From Lutraria lutraria (taxonomy: Eukaryota; Mollusca; Bivalvia; Venerida; Mactridae), in contig OZ026833.1 in NCBI GenBank assembly GCA_964023205.1, positions 3,904,965-3,968,964 of the forward strand: a stretch of 64,000 nt of DNA, given 5' to 3'. Numbering within the stretch: position 1 is the stretch's first letter; each line of letters starts with the position of its first letter. The notes under the pieces are model-generated. The model made no database searches and had not been told where the DNA came from. It saw only the letters and a list, made by a program, of their open reading frames with translations. Shown in pieces: positions 1 to 11,966 of the stretch. A program made the position numbers and the translations under genes.

Positions 1-285
1 TGTAGTTGGTTTTGCTGACCGTTTTCAACTTCTTCATTTAGTCTATTGAATTGCTGCCTTAGAATGTGTACATCAGTTTTTAACTTATTATTTTTTTGCT
101 GAAGTTTGTATATTTCATCTTTGCATTTTTCACTCATATCTGATTTTGCATCGTTCAGTTCTTTGATTTGCAAGTCGTAGTCTGTTTTCTGATGCCTGTG
201 TTCTCGTTCTAATTCATGTAGCTCAGCTTGTAAAAGTTTAAGCTGGTTATCCTTCTTTCCATTGTCATCTTTAAGTTTTTTCATC
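1..285 (-). CDS. Exon 6 of left coiled-coil gene (partial)
   Basis: Acceptor tgtag at 290-286, then one base completing a split codon and MKKLKDDNGKKDNQLK; open to the window edge. Strong heptad pattern rich in K, E, Q and L. Confidence 0.65.
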
Positions 286-3200
286 CTACATGATAATAAT
301 TCAGTATTATATATGCATTTACATTGACGCAGAACTGCTAAGTGCCATACAGAACACATATATAGCTACCTAACGTTTATATTGGCTTAGATAATTGTGA
401 AGCATACACATCTTATCCAATTCTAGTTCATTTAATCTTTAATCTAATAGTAGCAGACAAATGCATTGATTTTGGAAACATAGCTAAGTCGGATTCTCAG
501 GAATTAAAACAAGTGCAATATTTCATTTTTATATATAGACTACTGTAGCCGTAACTAGTAAGCATGTCTAAAAAATTAATTGTTTATATGTAGCAAGGTA
601 TGATGATACATGTGGTGGCCCGTATTGACAATTGAATGTAAGTAGACAGTACTGGACAATACTCACATTGTTTCATAATCTTGTACTTCCCTTTCTTTGT
701 TAAAGAGACGTTGTTTTATGGTATCCAATGATTGTTGCTGATCATGCTCCAGTCTGTAATGTGTATTAGAGTTTTCATTCTTCAGTTTCCTGTTTTCTTC
801 ACTTAGCTCAACATTACAATTTAGTAATCTTTGATTCTCCTGTTGGACTTCTTTAACATATGTATTTCTTCTTTTATCGAGTTCAATTTCAGATGAGGTA
901 GTAGTAATACGATCGATTTCATTTTGTTCCAAACGGGTAATAATTTGGATTTCTTCAATTAACTCACATTGTAATGATGTTATTATACCATCTTTCCTCT
1001 CGTTTTCTTTTTCTAATACCCGCAACCTTGAAAGGAATTTCCAGTCAATTTAAACATTGATATAAGAACATTCAATGCTTGATTATTTTTATTTACGTAT
1101 GTAAACATCGAAACAATATTCTATAAATTGTCTAATATGTTTTGTTGCTCTTGAAGACAGTTTACCAAATCAGAATTGAAAGGTAAACCAGCAGTTTTCA
1201 CAAGCAAATTTGACCATGCCCGAGTGCCATTCAGTCCGACAGTAACCTATATCTAATGTGTTGTTTCACGTAGATATAAATGATTATGATTGGAAATTAT
1301 CATTAAAAATGCGATAGTATTTCGATTAAATTTCATGCTTTGTGTTTTATTAACTGTACATGTATTCCTGTCTTACATAATATCCACATGTGGGTGCAAA
1401 CATGATGTAAAATAACAATAATAATTTTGCTTTCAAACCATAAAAAGAACGAATTCTGGCACTGACACGTACTTAATTTTGTTTTGAGTTTCCATATCAC
1501 TCATCGATGCTCCATACTCAGGATTTACATGTTCCTGTTTTCGACTATTTTCGGCTGCGATTAGCTTAGCACGCCTCAGTATTTCATCCTCTCTTATTTT
1601 GTATTGTTCTTTCAACCTCGATATTTTGCAATCAAACGTGTGTTCAGCACTTCTTTTATCTTCTCTCATTTGATTCAGTACACACTCAGTGTCTTGTAGT
1701 TGTAAAAGGAGATTTTCATTCTCTTTTTCACTAGAGTACGATTATAAAATATAACTTAATGCTGTATATTACTTATATTAAGCATAAACTAAATAATACA
1801 CATATTATTATATAATAAGTTAAACTAACAAATAATTAAATAGCTTATACAATGTACGATATGCTTACCACAAACACTGTCGTTAATAACTTATAACAAA
1901 AATTGATAACAATCATGTTTAGCGAATACTAGTAGTATAACTCTAACAGGATCTAACAGAAAGTAACAAAATACTATTTATGACTTACAAAGCCATTATT
2001 TGGTTCAGCAAGTTTTGTATGTTAATGTAAGGCATGTTATTTATCTTTGGTATGACTTCGCTTTCCTGGTAATGCTCTTTGGTAGGACTGCAGTTCATAC
2101 CTTCAATGACCCTGTTTATTAAATAAGCGAATAGTAACATTGTATGTATAATTTTACTATATGACCTTTCAAACAATAGTGATAATTGTGACATACGAAC
2201 TCAAGTTCGTCAGCCGCACGACATACGAACAAAATTAACTAAAATGTGTTTATAACATTCAGATTTTTTTGTGTACTTTAAGTTTATTATGACTTTATCT
2301 TATACATGTGGAATACCTTACATTCCATTCATGATGTCAGACAGCCTTCCTTTGTATGATGTATTCTAAGGTATTTGACGTCAATCAGTAATACTAGTTT
2401 CATGAACTTCTCAAGTTTCATAAATAATTTATTCATTTTGCTCCTGTATAGAACCACACTGAGTTTTTAGAAGACCTTAGTTTTGATATGGCTCTGTATA
2501 ATACATACAATATATCTAACAAATACAGTAGCTACAAATAATAACTTATGTAGTTCATCGATACACATTTTGAAATAACATATCGATAATAATCTATCCA
2601 TGTGCTTATAAGTTTATGTGAACATCTCCATCTAAAGAAATTCAGATTCCTTTTCTTACGTCTTGAAAAAACACATGTGTCACTAACTAATCGTATTATC
2701 GGCCGCTAAGTATAATTTCGAACAAAAAAAAAAGAATTGTCTAATGTGCAATATTGTTAAAACATACACGGATATATTTGTCGTCTGATACTGAGAAAGT
2801 TACAACAACAAAGAAGGTGGTCAAACCACAGACACTTGTTTGGTCAAAACTAATAAAAAAGATCAAACAGCGTTTCAAACCAACTGTGTAAAATACAATG
2901 AGGGTATGGTATGACAAATCAATGTCATTTGCGTTAGTTAGGTAAAAAAATCAATGTACTTACAATGGTTTATCTATGGGTTCTTCAGCCCACGCCTGTC
3001 TGGTTTTCTTTGGTGCTTGTGTTTGAGAGTATTTTATTATCTGTAAGCAAGGACAATTCGTTAATACTAAAAATAAATATGATTAAGCCATTTTATTTTT
3101 TCTCATAAGTCTGGGAAACACTAAAGATCTAATTTCGAGGATATCATACAGTATTACAGAACACGTGTTTTCTGATTATATTGGAAACTTTTACTTGTAT

Positions 3201-3486
3201 ATCTAACTCATGATTTTTTTTTGTGATTTAAGCAAATCTATTTCATCGATTAAAATAACATTGTGATTAATATGTTTGCATAAATATATAAAATGCATCT
3301 CACCGTCCCTTCGTTGACTTGCTTCCCTCTGTTCAGCCTTTTGGGGCTATGATGATATAGGTATGTGGGACATTTTATTTCGCTATCGTCAGTTTTTTTA
3401 TTGTTTTTTGGTTTTGGAGGCGACCTCGAACCACCTCTTCTAGGGGACGCGTGTTCAGGAAATCTTTCTGCTCTGTCGAAAGACAT
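1..3486 (-). CDS. Coiled-coil gene, N-terminal half (runs off left edge)
   Basis: Six coding exons join in frame on the minus strand: 3486-3304, 3040-2964, 2111-1989, 1730-1473, 1026-667 and 285-1 (open to the window edge). Every junction has GT/AG signals and compatible phase (0, then 2 throughout). The N-terminus starts MSFDRAERFPEHAS and is basic and low-complexity (SPPKPKNNKK), probably disordered. From the fourth exon on it is charged heptad-type sequence (for example LEKENERKDG, EENRKLKNEN), predicting a long parallel coiled coil. No membrane segment or catalytic motif is visible. The layout (a 2-to-0 or start exon, a short 0-to-2 exon of about 26 codons, then phase-2 coiled-coil exons) matches unit 1 at 11.8-26.2 kb, so I infer the same family. 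The C-terminus that would prove it lies outside the window. Confidence 0.65.
667..1026 (-). CDS. Exon 5 of left coiled-coil gene
   Basis: 360 nt, phase 2 at both ends, acceptor ttcaag, donor gtgagt. Encodes LRVLEKENERKDG to REVQDYETM; coiled coil. Confidence 0.7.
1473..1730 (-). CDS. Exon 4 of left coiled-coil gene
   Basis: 258 nt, phase 2 at both ends, acceptor tctag, donor gtacgt. Encodes EKENENLLLQLQDTE to METQNKIK; coiled coil. Confidence 0.65.
1989..2111 (-). CDS. Exon 3 of left coiled-coil gene
   Basis: 123 nt, phase 2 at both ends, acceptor aaacag, donor gtaagt. Encodes VIEGMNCSPTKEHYQ to NLLNQIMA; little repeat character. Confidence 0.55.
2112..2963 (-). other. Intron of left coiled-coil gene
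   Basis: About 850 bases of AT-rich sequence. I see no exon, repeat unit or transposon end in it. Confidence 0.5.
2964..3040 (-). CDS. Exon 2 of left coiled-coil gene
   Basis: 77 nt, phase 0 in and 2 out, acceptor cttacag, donor gtaagt. Encodes IIKYSQTQAPKKTRQAW and EEPIDKP. Same position and phase pattern as unit 1 exon 25294-25373. Confidence 0.6.
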
Positions 3487-3499
3487 TCTGTCTTCTCTA
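3304..3499 (-). CDS. First coding exon of left coiled-coil gene
   Basis: The start ATG is at 3486-3484; 3487-3499 is 5' untranslated. 183 coding nt, donor gtgaga in phase 0. The alternative frame through this stretch ends at a stop and does not join the next exon, so MSFDRAERF is preferred. Confidence 0.6.
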
Positions 3500-3779
3500 C
3501 TGACAAATATATAATGACTGTACAAAATATTAAACAAATTAAGACGGAAAAACAGCCCATTCCATGTAACATTGTCTTTGGTGTGTTCACTTTCCCACCA
3601 GTCCTGATACAATAATTTACAAATACGTTTGTAACGATATAATTGAATAATTAATATAACCAGACGAACCATAAGAATGTATTCAGCAGTTCATTAACCG
3701 AAAATGCGACTAGAAATGTAAGTTTTTCATACACAAAGAGCAAACATCTCATGAAAATCTAGTACTTACATGTACTTCC

Positions 3780-3816
3780 TGTTTGTAATTTGACGAAGAA
3801 GCGATTAATTTCATAT
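3780..3816 (-). other. Probable 5' UTR exon with upstream ORF
   Basis: 37 nt between a good acceptor (tttcag) and donor (gtaagt). Its ATG opens a 15-codon frame that would stop immediately after splicing to 3499, so it reads as an upstream ORF and not as the protein start. Confidence 0.4.
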
Positions 3817-3866
3817 CTGAAATAAACTACATACTAGCACAAGCAATTGACAAGCTTACTTCTATA

Positions 3867-4038
3867 CAGTATAACCTTTCCAGATCGGCCCTCTTGAGCA
3901 ACAACCTCCCTTCTGCAACAGCGTGATTTTTTCCACTACATGATTTAACTATTAATTTAACACCGCTAGAGCAACAACCTTTCAACAACAACATAATCTG
4001 CTACTCCGAAATGGTGTTGCTCTGGAGAGGTTGCACTG
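3867..4038 (+). mobile_element. MITE, TA target duplication, family 1
   Basis: Ends are CAGTATAACCT and AGGTTGCACTG (imperfect terminal inverted repeat) flanked by TA on both sides. Internal 'agcaacaacct' blocks recur. Same family as 42121-42296; a truncated copy lies at 45977-46085. Non-coding. Confidence 0.75.
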
Positions 4039-4379
4039 TATTTGGTCGGAGTTTACTAATGAAAAATGTGGCTAACGTTAAAAGTTTCTTTTTTTTGTAT
4101 GTTAATCACGTTCTCGGTCAACCTACATACACATCATGAACACCAAACATCTGTTCAAAGCACCAAGATAGCAATATACATGTTGTTACTGTATTACAAA
4201 TATGTGTAACCTCTAGAGTTTATCGCCGCACCAACAGCCTGGGTCACTTGGCGAATTTTCCAGCATAAAGGTGAAGGAAGACCCAGGCGTACACCTAGCT
4301 AGAAACACCGACCAAGACTGTTTCCTCACAAAAAATAGTCATGCGAAATTTGATCCTGAGTGAACAGAGAGTGATCACA

Positions 4380-4514
4380 CAGTCAAACCTGTGAACAAAG
4401 GTGGCCTTTATTCGGAGGTCATTTTGTTGAAAATAATCAGTGCCAGATTCTAAAACAATGGCCTTTATTCACAGCAAGGCTTTTATTAGGTGGCCGCTGA
4501 TACAAGTTTGACTG
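4380..4514 (+). mobile_element. MITE, family 2 (CAGTCAAACCTGT ends)
   Basis: Starts CAGTCAAACCTGT, ends AAGTTTGACTG, with internal 'ggcctttattc' blocks shared with 6386-6567 and 10579-10757. Target duplication not clear here. Confidence 0.65.
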
Positions 4515-4703
4515 CATATAGGTACTAATCAGAGATCATTTATAACCATTTGACCACAGAGGTCTCCTTTATGTAACACAGCCAGTATTATAATGGTGTA
4601 ATATATGAGGACTAGCGATAACGAAGGTTAATATTATCTGAGTCAAGTTACTTGAGTTCACACATATGAAAGTAGAACAGTCAAAGTAAATAATTTAAAG
4701 ACG

Positions 4704-5081
4704 TTTGCTGCAGTTTCCAGTTTATTTTCACATGGACATATAGGGAAAATTAAAACTCCTTCATGATTTTTTTAAAACGTTGCATGATCATAGAATATGA
4801 TAACAGAAACATTTTAAACGAAAAAATGGGGATTGATGAACTCGTTTTTGAGTTATCTGCCCTTGAATTTGAACTTTGGGCTAATTTTAGGGCACTTCAA
4901 GGGCAGACAACTTATACATAAATCTCAAATGCCATATTTTTACTTTTGGTTTACGTTTTTTATTTTATTCTTAGTCAAAATGCACAATTTCATAAATGCT
5001 TAAATTGTTATCATAAAATTATGCTGTGATCATGCAAAGTTAAAAAAATGTCTATGTGAAAAAACTGGAAACTGTAGCAAA
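4704..5081. mobile_element. Fold-back MITE-like element
   Basis: About 380 bp with long inverted arms: tttgctgcagtttccagtt at the left pairs with ctggaaactgtagcaaa at the right, and pairing continues inward through the gcatgatca segments. A second internal pair uses ctgcccttgaa and caagggcag. No coding capacity. It lies in the first intron of the left gene. Confidence 0.6.
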
Positions 5082-6028
5082 TAACTTTACCAATTATGTT
5101 AACAACGTAAAGCCAATTTCAGTCAATATATACGTAAAACTGAAAACAATGAGTCATAAAATGTAACTTAACATTACGTCTTGGTTTATTGTTGTAGATT
5201 TTACAGTGAACAGGCTCGTGAATCCACCAGACCAATGTATTAGACTGAAGACATGATATTGGTAATATATTGTCCCGAATGTTTTTTGGGGGGGAGGGGA
5301 GAAATGGCACACCGATAGACACGAACTGAATATAATGTGTTAGAAAATTAAATTGTCCTGTTAATATACTGCTAAACTTTTATGATTGGACCAATTATTT
5401 TATAAATACATGGCAACATTGCCAATTAACTTAAAGAAAATCAAATGTTCTATTGAAAAATTAGTGATAAATTGTTAACGTAATAATATTGCTTACACGT
5501 TTTATCTGTTAAGTTTCAATTATAGTAAGCGATAATCCTGCTCACAAACTATTCAGAAAATACCGTGTTGAACGATTAGAAAGTTAAAGTAGTGTACGTA
5601 TAATTAGATGTTAGTGATGAAATACTGTGTCTACTAACATATCTGCCCGCTACACTGCATTTAGTTTAGATGTAATCTATTGTGTGTACTGAATGTGTAA
5701 CTATACACGCTAAGACGACCTATATTCCTACTTTCGATTTCGATTCAAAATTTTATTTTTCGCTTATAGAACACTCGCGTAATTTATAAAACAGTACAAT
5801 TGTTTAATCTATCAACAATCTTTATTGAACATGAATAAGAAATGTTTTAAGAGCAATTTCTACTTTCGATTTGAATCAAAATTAACCGCTAAATTTTAAA
5901 CATGCTATATCTAGTCAGTTCAAATATCATTCTTACAAATCAACAATACAGAAAAACTTCATTGATAGAATATAATAACAAATTAAGTACTTAATACTTG
6001 TTACAATTAAAAAATAACTCAAACTTAC
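5082..6028 (-). other. 5' intron sequence
   Basis: AT-rich, nothing recognisable apart from a short G-run near 5287-5300. Confidence 0.4.
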
Positions 6029-6200
6029 GTTAACTTGTTCAACTCGTTGCTAGCAGTAAACGTATAACGTTTGAAAATCATTCATCGTACGACCATCGTT
6101 CATTTTCTTGGATATTAATATACTTCCGCCTTCTCTGTTGTACTTGGCTACGAATACGATACACACAAGAACGACAACTCTAGATAGATACTGATTGTAT
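6029..6200 (-). promoter_or_regulatory. Putative first (5' UTR) exon and promoter region of left gene
   Basis: A donor (caagttaac then gtaagt) closes a leader exon at 6029. The leader carries an ATG with a 17-codon frame (MNDGRTMNDFQ...) that stops inside the exon. The upstream boundary is a guess and no TATA box is evident. Confidence 0.3.
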
Positions 6201-6385
6201 ATTCTACTAGTATGGAGTTAATTCTTGGTGAATTATTCTGATAGATTGTGAACAGACTGAATGTAGTATTAGAATAAGTCATAAATATAGTTGACAGTTT
6301 TTAGTTTTAATTTATAGCGAGGTTCTTACATGATTATGCGTGCACTTACTCCAGATTGAAACTAAACTACAATACAATACCACTA

Positions 6386-6567
6386 CAGTCAAACCTGTAT
6401 TAGCAGCCACCTCCGAATAAAGACCCCCCCCCACTGTGAACAAAGGCCATATTTTAAAAACCGTCAATGATTATTTAGAACAAAATGACCTTCGAATAAA
6501 GGCCACCAAAAAATAAAGGCCACATTATGTCTTTCCCTAGGGTGGCCTTTGTTCACAGGTTTGACTG
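6386..6567 (+). mobile_element. MITE, family 2, with TA target duplication
   Basis: 182 bp, ends CAGTCAAACCTGT and ACAGGTTTGACTG, flanked by TA at 6384-6385 and 6568-6569. Internal 'aataaaggccac' repeats. Probably mobilised by a TA-targeting transposase such as Tc1/mariner (inference). Confidence 0.8.
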
Positions 6568-6569
6568 TA

Positions 6570-7582
6570 TAACTATATAGATATATTTCGATTTGAGATC
6601 ACCAAGCCGATATCACAAGATTCCTAATTAGGTATATCACATGTAGATCGAACTACATGTTATAAGAATACTATTGAGTTATCACCTTGCACTATCCGCT
6701 GTCAAACAGACATTCATATTTCGTTTACTATTCATGAAGTATTCAAGAATAGTTCAAGAAAAAAGTCATATTTTCATGAATTCCATTCGAAGGGGATAAG
6801 CTGTATAACCCATCTACATAATCAACTTGTCTGCTTGGACTTAGTCCAAGTGTATTGATAGGGTTTTACAAGAGATAATCTAACCAATTACTGATTATTG
6901 TTAATAAATCAATATTCAGGTATAACAAGTACTGTTTTTGCAACACACTGATAGCAAAATATAGTATATCAGAATTATTTAAACAAACTGATATTTAAGC
7001 TTTAATAAATGCAATGTTTAGACTTGTATTGATCATAAATATGTTTTTACTTCCTTGTCCAATCAAGTCATGATAATGTTTGCACATTTTCTTATCAGTC
7101 AGAAAGATACATCGCTTTGGAAGAAACTAATATTTGAAGGAGTTTACATTCCAGTCATATATACATGTTTTCCGAATCGAAATATTTTATTTATTTGGTA
7201 GTAATTTGAAGGTGCATCATGCATTTAGACGATGAGTTCATTTATCACAGTACTTGCCAGGAACGTCTGTATATATGTTTAAAACAGATATAAATTAGCA
7301 ACCTGTTTACTATATTTTTCATATCATATTTTCATATTCATAAACTATCCGGCAAAGCTGCTATTATCTATGAATGACATTTAACTCTTAAATTTACCTT
7401 TCTTAGGTTCTCATATCTATGATCTGGTATTAGGCTTAGCATTCTTTTCTGTCTGGTTACCCGACCTGCCCTATCCCCGCGACCCTAGACTTTTTATTAG
7501 GCCGAAGGAATGGTAAATCCTATGTCTCACCTTTTTTTCTTACCTTTCCGCGTGCTTTCAAAATCAATAAGATATATATATA
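6570..7582. other. Intergenic sequence
   Basis: No exon, repeat family or RNA gene recognised. Confidence 0.4.
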
Positions 7583-9371
7583 GGCCTCGTTTCATCAAAC
7601 ATCTTACGCCACTTCTTATGTAAGAAGTGTCTTATCTCCCTTCTTAGCGTTAAAATACGTTTCATCAATATTTTCTTAGCTACGAATTCTAAAGTTTGGG
7701 AACGATTCTTTCTTAATTTTACGATAGCTCATGGGCTATCTTAAATATAAGAAAACGCAGCTTCTGCCTTTATTATTAAGAGACAGACTTTTATTTTAAG
7801 ACTGTTGAGTGCGATGTACTAGATATTCGTAAATAATGGAAAAGAAAACCAGTTTTATGTTCAGGGGCGTAGCCAGCTACAATTAAATTTTATGCACACA
7901 AGAATGCAACCCCCGCTTTTGCTTGGTTGTGGATTTTTAATGCCCCGATATTCGAAATTGCAGAAGAGCGTAAAGTGTTTCCCCTGTCCGTCCGTTCGTC
8001 TGTGCGTCCGTCCGTACACACCTGAGGGTGGTTAGGGTTGGTACATTTTGGCATTGTGAGGTTCAATTACATGTACATACAAACTGAAATTGTGGGGACA
8101 ATTTTGACTTATTGGGTGCGACTTGTGGAATAAAAATAACGAAAGGATCAAAGTGTGCACCCCACAACATGCCTCTCGTCTGTCCGTTCAAATTTTGGTT
8201 TCCGAGAAAAAACTCCAGAACTATTTTAAGGATTGGTTTCACATTTTAAATATAATATTAAATATATTTTGATATATAATATTAAATACAGGTCAAGTTC
8301 GATTTCACATAAAATCCAAACATTTTCACATGAGCTATATATGGTCCCTTATTGACTTAGCTCTCGGGAGGCATTCGTGTCAGACAGACGGAAACATTTC
8401 TAGTTTAAATTAAAACTCAAATGGTGAACTTTCAGTTGTATTTGCAAGGATTAGAAGCACTGGCAAATAGTATCTATTTGAATCATGCATTTTATTTCAA
8501 ACACCGTGATTAACGATTATTAGACATAATATTAGCTTTAGACTTAAAAGGCATTTCTATATTGTTCGCATTTCAAATAACGTTACGCACTTGCGTATGT
8601 GCGTATCACTGATGTTATAACTTGTTAACAATCTGATATTTTTAAATCTTATTTTAAGACTGTGAACACATTTTTCTCTTCAAAAGAAACCTTTTTTGGC
8701 ATTCCTCTCTCGATCGTATGTGCGTTTAATAAATAGCCATAAAACATACTTTTCATGATAAACATTGAAAAATAAAGCTAATATATTAAAATGCATTTGG
8801 AGTTCTTGTATTTATTAACTGTTCTTCTCCGAATCTTACTGTGAAATCTTACGGCTCAAACGATAACAATTTGATCTGACTAGCATAAATCATAAACAGT
8901 ACGGTTGGGTTGTCCAACGACCTATACTATACATAGTATAGGTCTTGGGTTGTCCAACATACAAATGCGTGCGAAGTAATTCTTTGTGCAAGTTTGAGCG
9001 ACTCAAAAACACATTTATCATGAGTTAATGTTCACATTGTTTAAAAACATATTTTCAGTTAATATATATCAAATAGATTACATTTCTGAAAGATTAGAGC
9101 TTCATCTTTAATTTGGTATATAATTTACAAAAATCTGTTGAGAAATAAAATTATCTATATAACATATGTATAGAATCAAGTGTATTCTTCTTATTTACAT
9201 AGCTAGGGCCGGTGAATAAACTTTACCCGTGCAGACTGTGTCGCGGTCTTTACACATTTAGATAAGAACAGTTGGTAAAACGGTTTAAGAATTTCGTAAA
9301 TTTTGTCGTAAGTGTCTTCGTAGGAAAGAATCTTACGAAAGATATAGAGAATATATTGATGAAACGAGGCC
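7583..9371. mobile_element. Non-autonomous DNA transposon of about 1.8 kb, TA-flanked
   Basis: Terminal inverted repeat of 16 perfect bases, GGCCTCGTTTCATCAA at the left and its complement at the right, each bordered by TA. Subterminal segments carry inverted 'cttacg'/'cgtaag' motifs. There is no open reading frame of note inside, so it should depend on a transposase from elsewhere. It includes a (tccg)n-like tract near 7984-8016 and an 'aggggcgtagccag' segment near 7863. Confidence 0.7.
8921..8942. repeat. Short near-perfect palindrome
   Basis: cctatacta ... tagtatagg arms with a 4-base centre, flanked on both sides by a repeated 'gggttgtccaac'. Confidence 0.5.
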
Positions 9372-10578
9372 TAGTCCCTACTTCCCTTCCCTTCTTTTAA
9401 TGAGGATGAAGCCAGAAACAAACCTTTTTACGCCATGTGTGTTTTGTGAGGGGGTGGGGATAAAATTCACTTTTGTGAAATAAATATTCATTAAGTACAT
9501 TTTTGTTCTACAAACACTGCCTCCAGTATCCGTATACTGAGTTTTATACACATTCGAATAGAAAGTACTTAAGTGACGTGAGCCGAAGTCAGGTTTATCT
9601 ATTCAATGGACACCAAAGTTGAAATTCGACGCAGTTTTGTCTATGTAAATATTTAAAAGATTAAAAATGATAACCCGAGGTATTGTTCAAAATCGATGTA
9701 GAAGTCTAATCTATGAAGTATTCAATCAAGTATAGTGTGTTTATAAGTTTTAACCCACAACCACCGCTTCAGTCGATGTTTGTCTCCCTTGAATTACAAA
9801 CTTCAATGAATTTATAACTGAGACATGTGGCGACTTTCCTGCTTCAACGGCGGAAGAAGACCTATTACCAGTGTAGAACCACCGACCTTCCGTAACCTTG
9901 CTGGACAGCTTCCAAACGTGGAATTAGTCCTCTGGTGGAATTCGAGCTGACAACAGTGAGGGGACAGTAGTTACTAGTTTCCATAGTTTCAATGGTTTCT
10001 GTAGTGTATTTGGTGTGTTGTCCTTTCTTCTTGGACGACAGTTCTGACACAGGTCTGTGCACTGTATTAAGTGTATGGTTAACCAATGGTTGGAATGTTT
10101 TGAACATCAACTATAAACCGGACATGGGGCAAGGACACATCTAACGGAGGATGATACACAAATAAGATGTTACAAGCACACAAAAAGGATTTTATATAAA
10201 AGTAGAAAATCACAAAAATAAGTCTAAAATAAAGCGAATTCACAATAGTGAATACAAAAACACATTTATGAATCATTAGAAACAATCGCATGGCCAGAAC
10301 GCTTTCAATACGTAAAGGTTGGGATATTCTGTGTTAACACATTTGAATTATTCTGGGCTCGTCTGTCACAGAGTCCACGTCGAGGTAACATTCTATATTT
10401 CATTATAAATTAATCGTACATGTATAAACAAATACAAAACAAATCTTCTTATATATAATTATATTCATTAAACACATTATAGTATATTTAGCTGTATAAT
10501 GGTTGTATACAGTGTTTCTGATTAGTAGAACAAATAGTTCCATGTATTCTACTATATTGTTAATCTTACATACATGTA
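9372..10578. other. 3' flank of unit 1, conserved in unit 3
   Basis: The stretch 10074-10170 (ggttaaccaatg, ggaatgttttgaac, ggacacatct) is repeated at about 52580-52690, which marks the outer part of the duplicated unit. The open frame at 9865-10110 is only loosely kept in the other copy (a stop occurs there), so I do not call it a gene. Confidence 0.5.
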
Positions 10579-10757
10579 CAGTCGAACCTGTGTTAGCGGC
10601 CACCTCCGAGTAAAGGCCACCCTATGAATAAAGGTCATTCATTTAAAAATTATTATTGAATATTTAGAACAAAAATACCTCCAAATAAAGGTCACCTGTC
10701 AATAAAGGTTTTCATGCTATTTCTTTCAAAAGGGCGGCCTTTGTTCACAGGGTTGAA
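10579..10757 (+). mobile_element. MITE, family 2, diverged copy
   Basis: Starts CAGTCGAACCTGT, ends near cacagggttgaa; internal 'taaaggccac' and 'aataaagg' blocks match 6386-6567. Confidence 0.65.
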
Positions 10758-11029
10758 TATACATACTATTCAAGCAATATTTTCAGTTAAAGTAAGAGAA
10801 ATGCATCATATCCCAAAGAATACAAAGGAGTTTCTTTTCACAAGTGAAATATGTTAGATGTGTGAAATGATTTTCTCACTGAAAAAAACGTAGATGCATT
10901 TTGAAATTAAATAGAAAATAGAAACCTTTTCATGTTTAGGGTTGAATATCACTATAAACAGATGGATTGTACAATGGTAAAAGAGATTCCTCTGGTGAAT
11001 CACTAAGATATCTTTATACAGCATAAATG

Positions 11030-11780
11030 GGACAAATTTAAAACAAACAACGACAAAGATGCACATAAAACAACGAATGAAAAAAAAACCATAATTTCAA
11101 TTATACTATCGTTTGCAAATCAACAAGAAATAAAAAGTCTGATAATTAATTTCTTTATGTTCTACTTATAATGCAAACTTCACGAATACAAGTCCATTAT
11201 AAACACAATTAAAACGTTTGGATTAACAATTACCAAATATCTGATTATACAATAACTTGTTCTGTCTTTATGTTAAATCTATGATTATGATATACATGAT
11301 CATCGTCTATATATATTCAGTTCATTTAGGATGTGACCCATTGTTGAAGGTCTTTATTATCTCTTCATTACTTGGGCTACACTTTTTGTGTAGGTCTATT
11401 CTAATGAAGGAGAATTACTAGCCACACTATGAAATCTATCAGGTTTCCACTGACCGCAAAACATAGTCAATGCTTTGAACTACTTAGCAAAATAAACACA
11501 GACAAAGATGCACATAAAACAACGAACGAAAGAAACAATCGTAATTCAATAATACGATTGCTTGCGAAAACATCTGATTAATTACTTAGTTGTCTACTTA
11601 TGTTGACAATGCAAACCTTTCAAATACAATATAATTTAAACACACATTTTGATTTAACAATTACAAGAGATCTGATTATACAAGAAAAGATTCTGTCTTT
11701 ATGTTAAATCTATGATAATGATATGACATATTGTATATATATCTCGGTTCATTTAGGATGTGACCCATTGCTGAAGGTAA
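11030..11780 (-). repeat. Local tandem duplication (about 425 bp) of the 3' end of unit 1
   Basis: Sequence 11034-11460 is repeated at about 11503-11900: gacaaagatgcacataaaac, gattatacaa, ttcatttaggatgtgaccc recur in order. The downstream copy contains the dead last exon at 11322-11466. Confidence 0.7.
11322..11466 (-). pseudogene. Dead copy of the MIEAP-like last exon
   Basis: On the minus strand it still reads SGNLIDFIVWLVILLH, then meets a stop (TAG) and further damage. It lies directly downstream of the intact last exon, so readthrough would not use it. Confidence 0.7.
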
Positions 11781-11966
11781 TTATTTTTTCTTCATCCCTT
11801 GGGCTACACCTTTTGTAAGTGTGGGTCCATTCTCATGAAGGAGTAAAGCTGGCCACACAGTAAAGTCTATCAGGTTTCCACTGACTGTATAAGCACTGTA
11901 CAAACTTGATTTGAATGCCACCCCGTGCTTCAATAATGGTGACATGACAACTGGAGGGTCTTGTAT
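11781..11966 (-). CDS. Unit 1 last exon, end of MIEAP-like domain
   Basis: 186 nt ending in TAA. Encodes IQDPPVVMSPLLKHG, YSAYTVSGNLIDFTVWPALL and KGVAQGMKKK. Conserved with the intact unit 3 exon (56682-56867) and the broken unit 2 copy (38814-39001); only the first two are open. Confidence 0.85.
   Translation of the reverse strand: MQDPPVVMSPLLKHGVAFKSSLYSAYTVSGNLIDFTVWPALLLHENGPTLTKGVAQGMKKK

Noticed and set aside
3375..3590. 71-residue frame (…TECLSTEQKDF) as the left gene's first exon
   Set aside because: It ends at a stop before the donor and does not join the next exon, unlike the MSFDRAERF frame.
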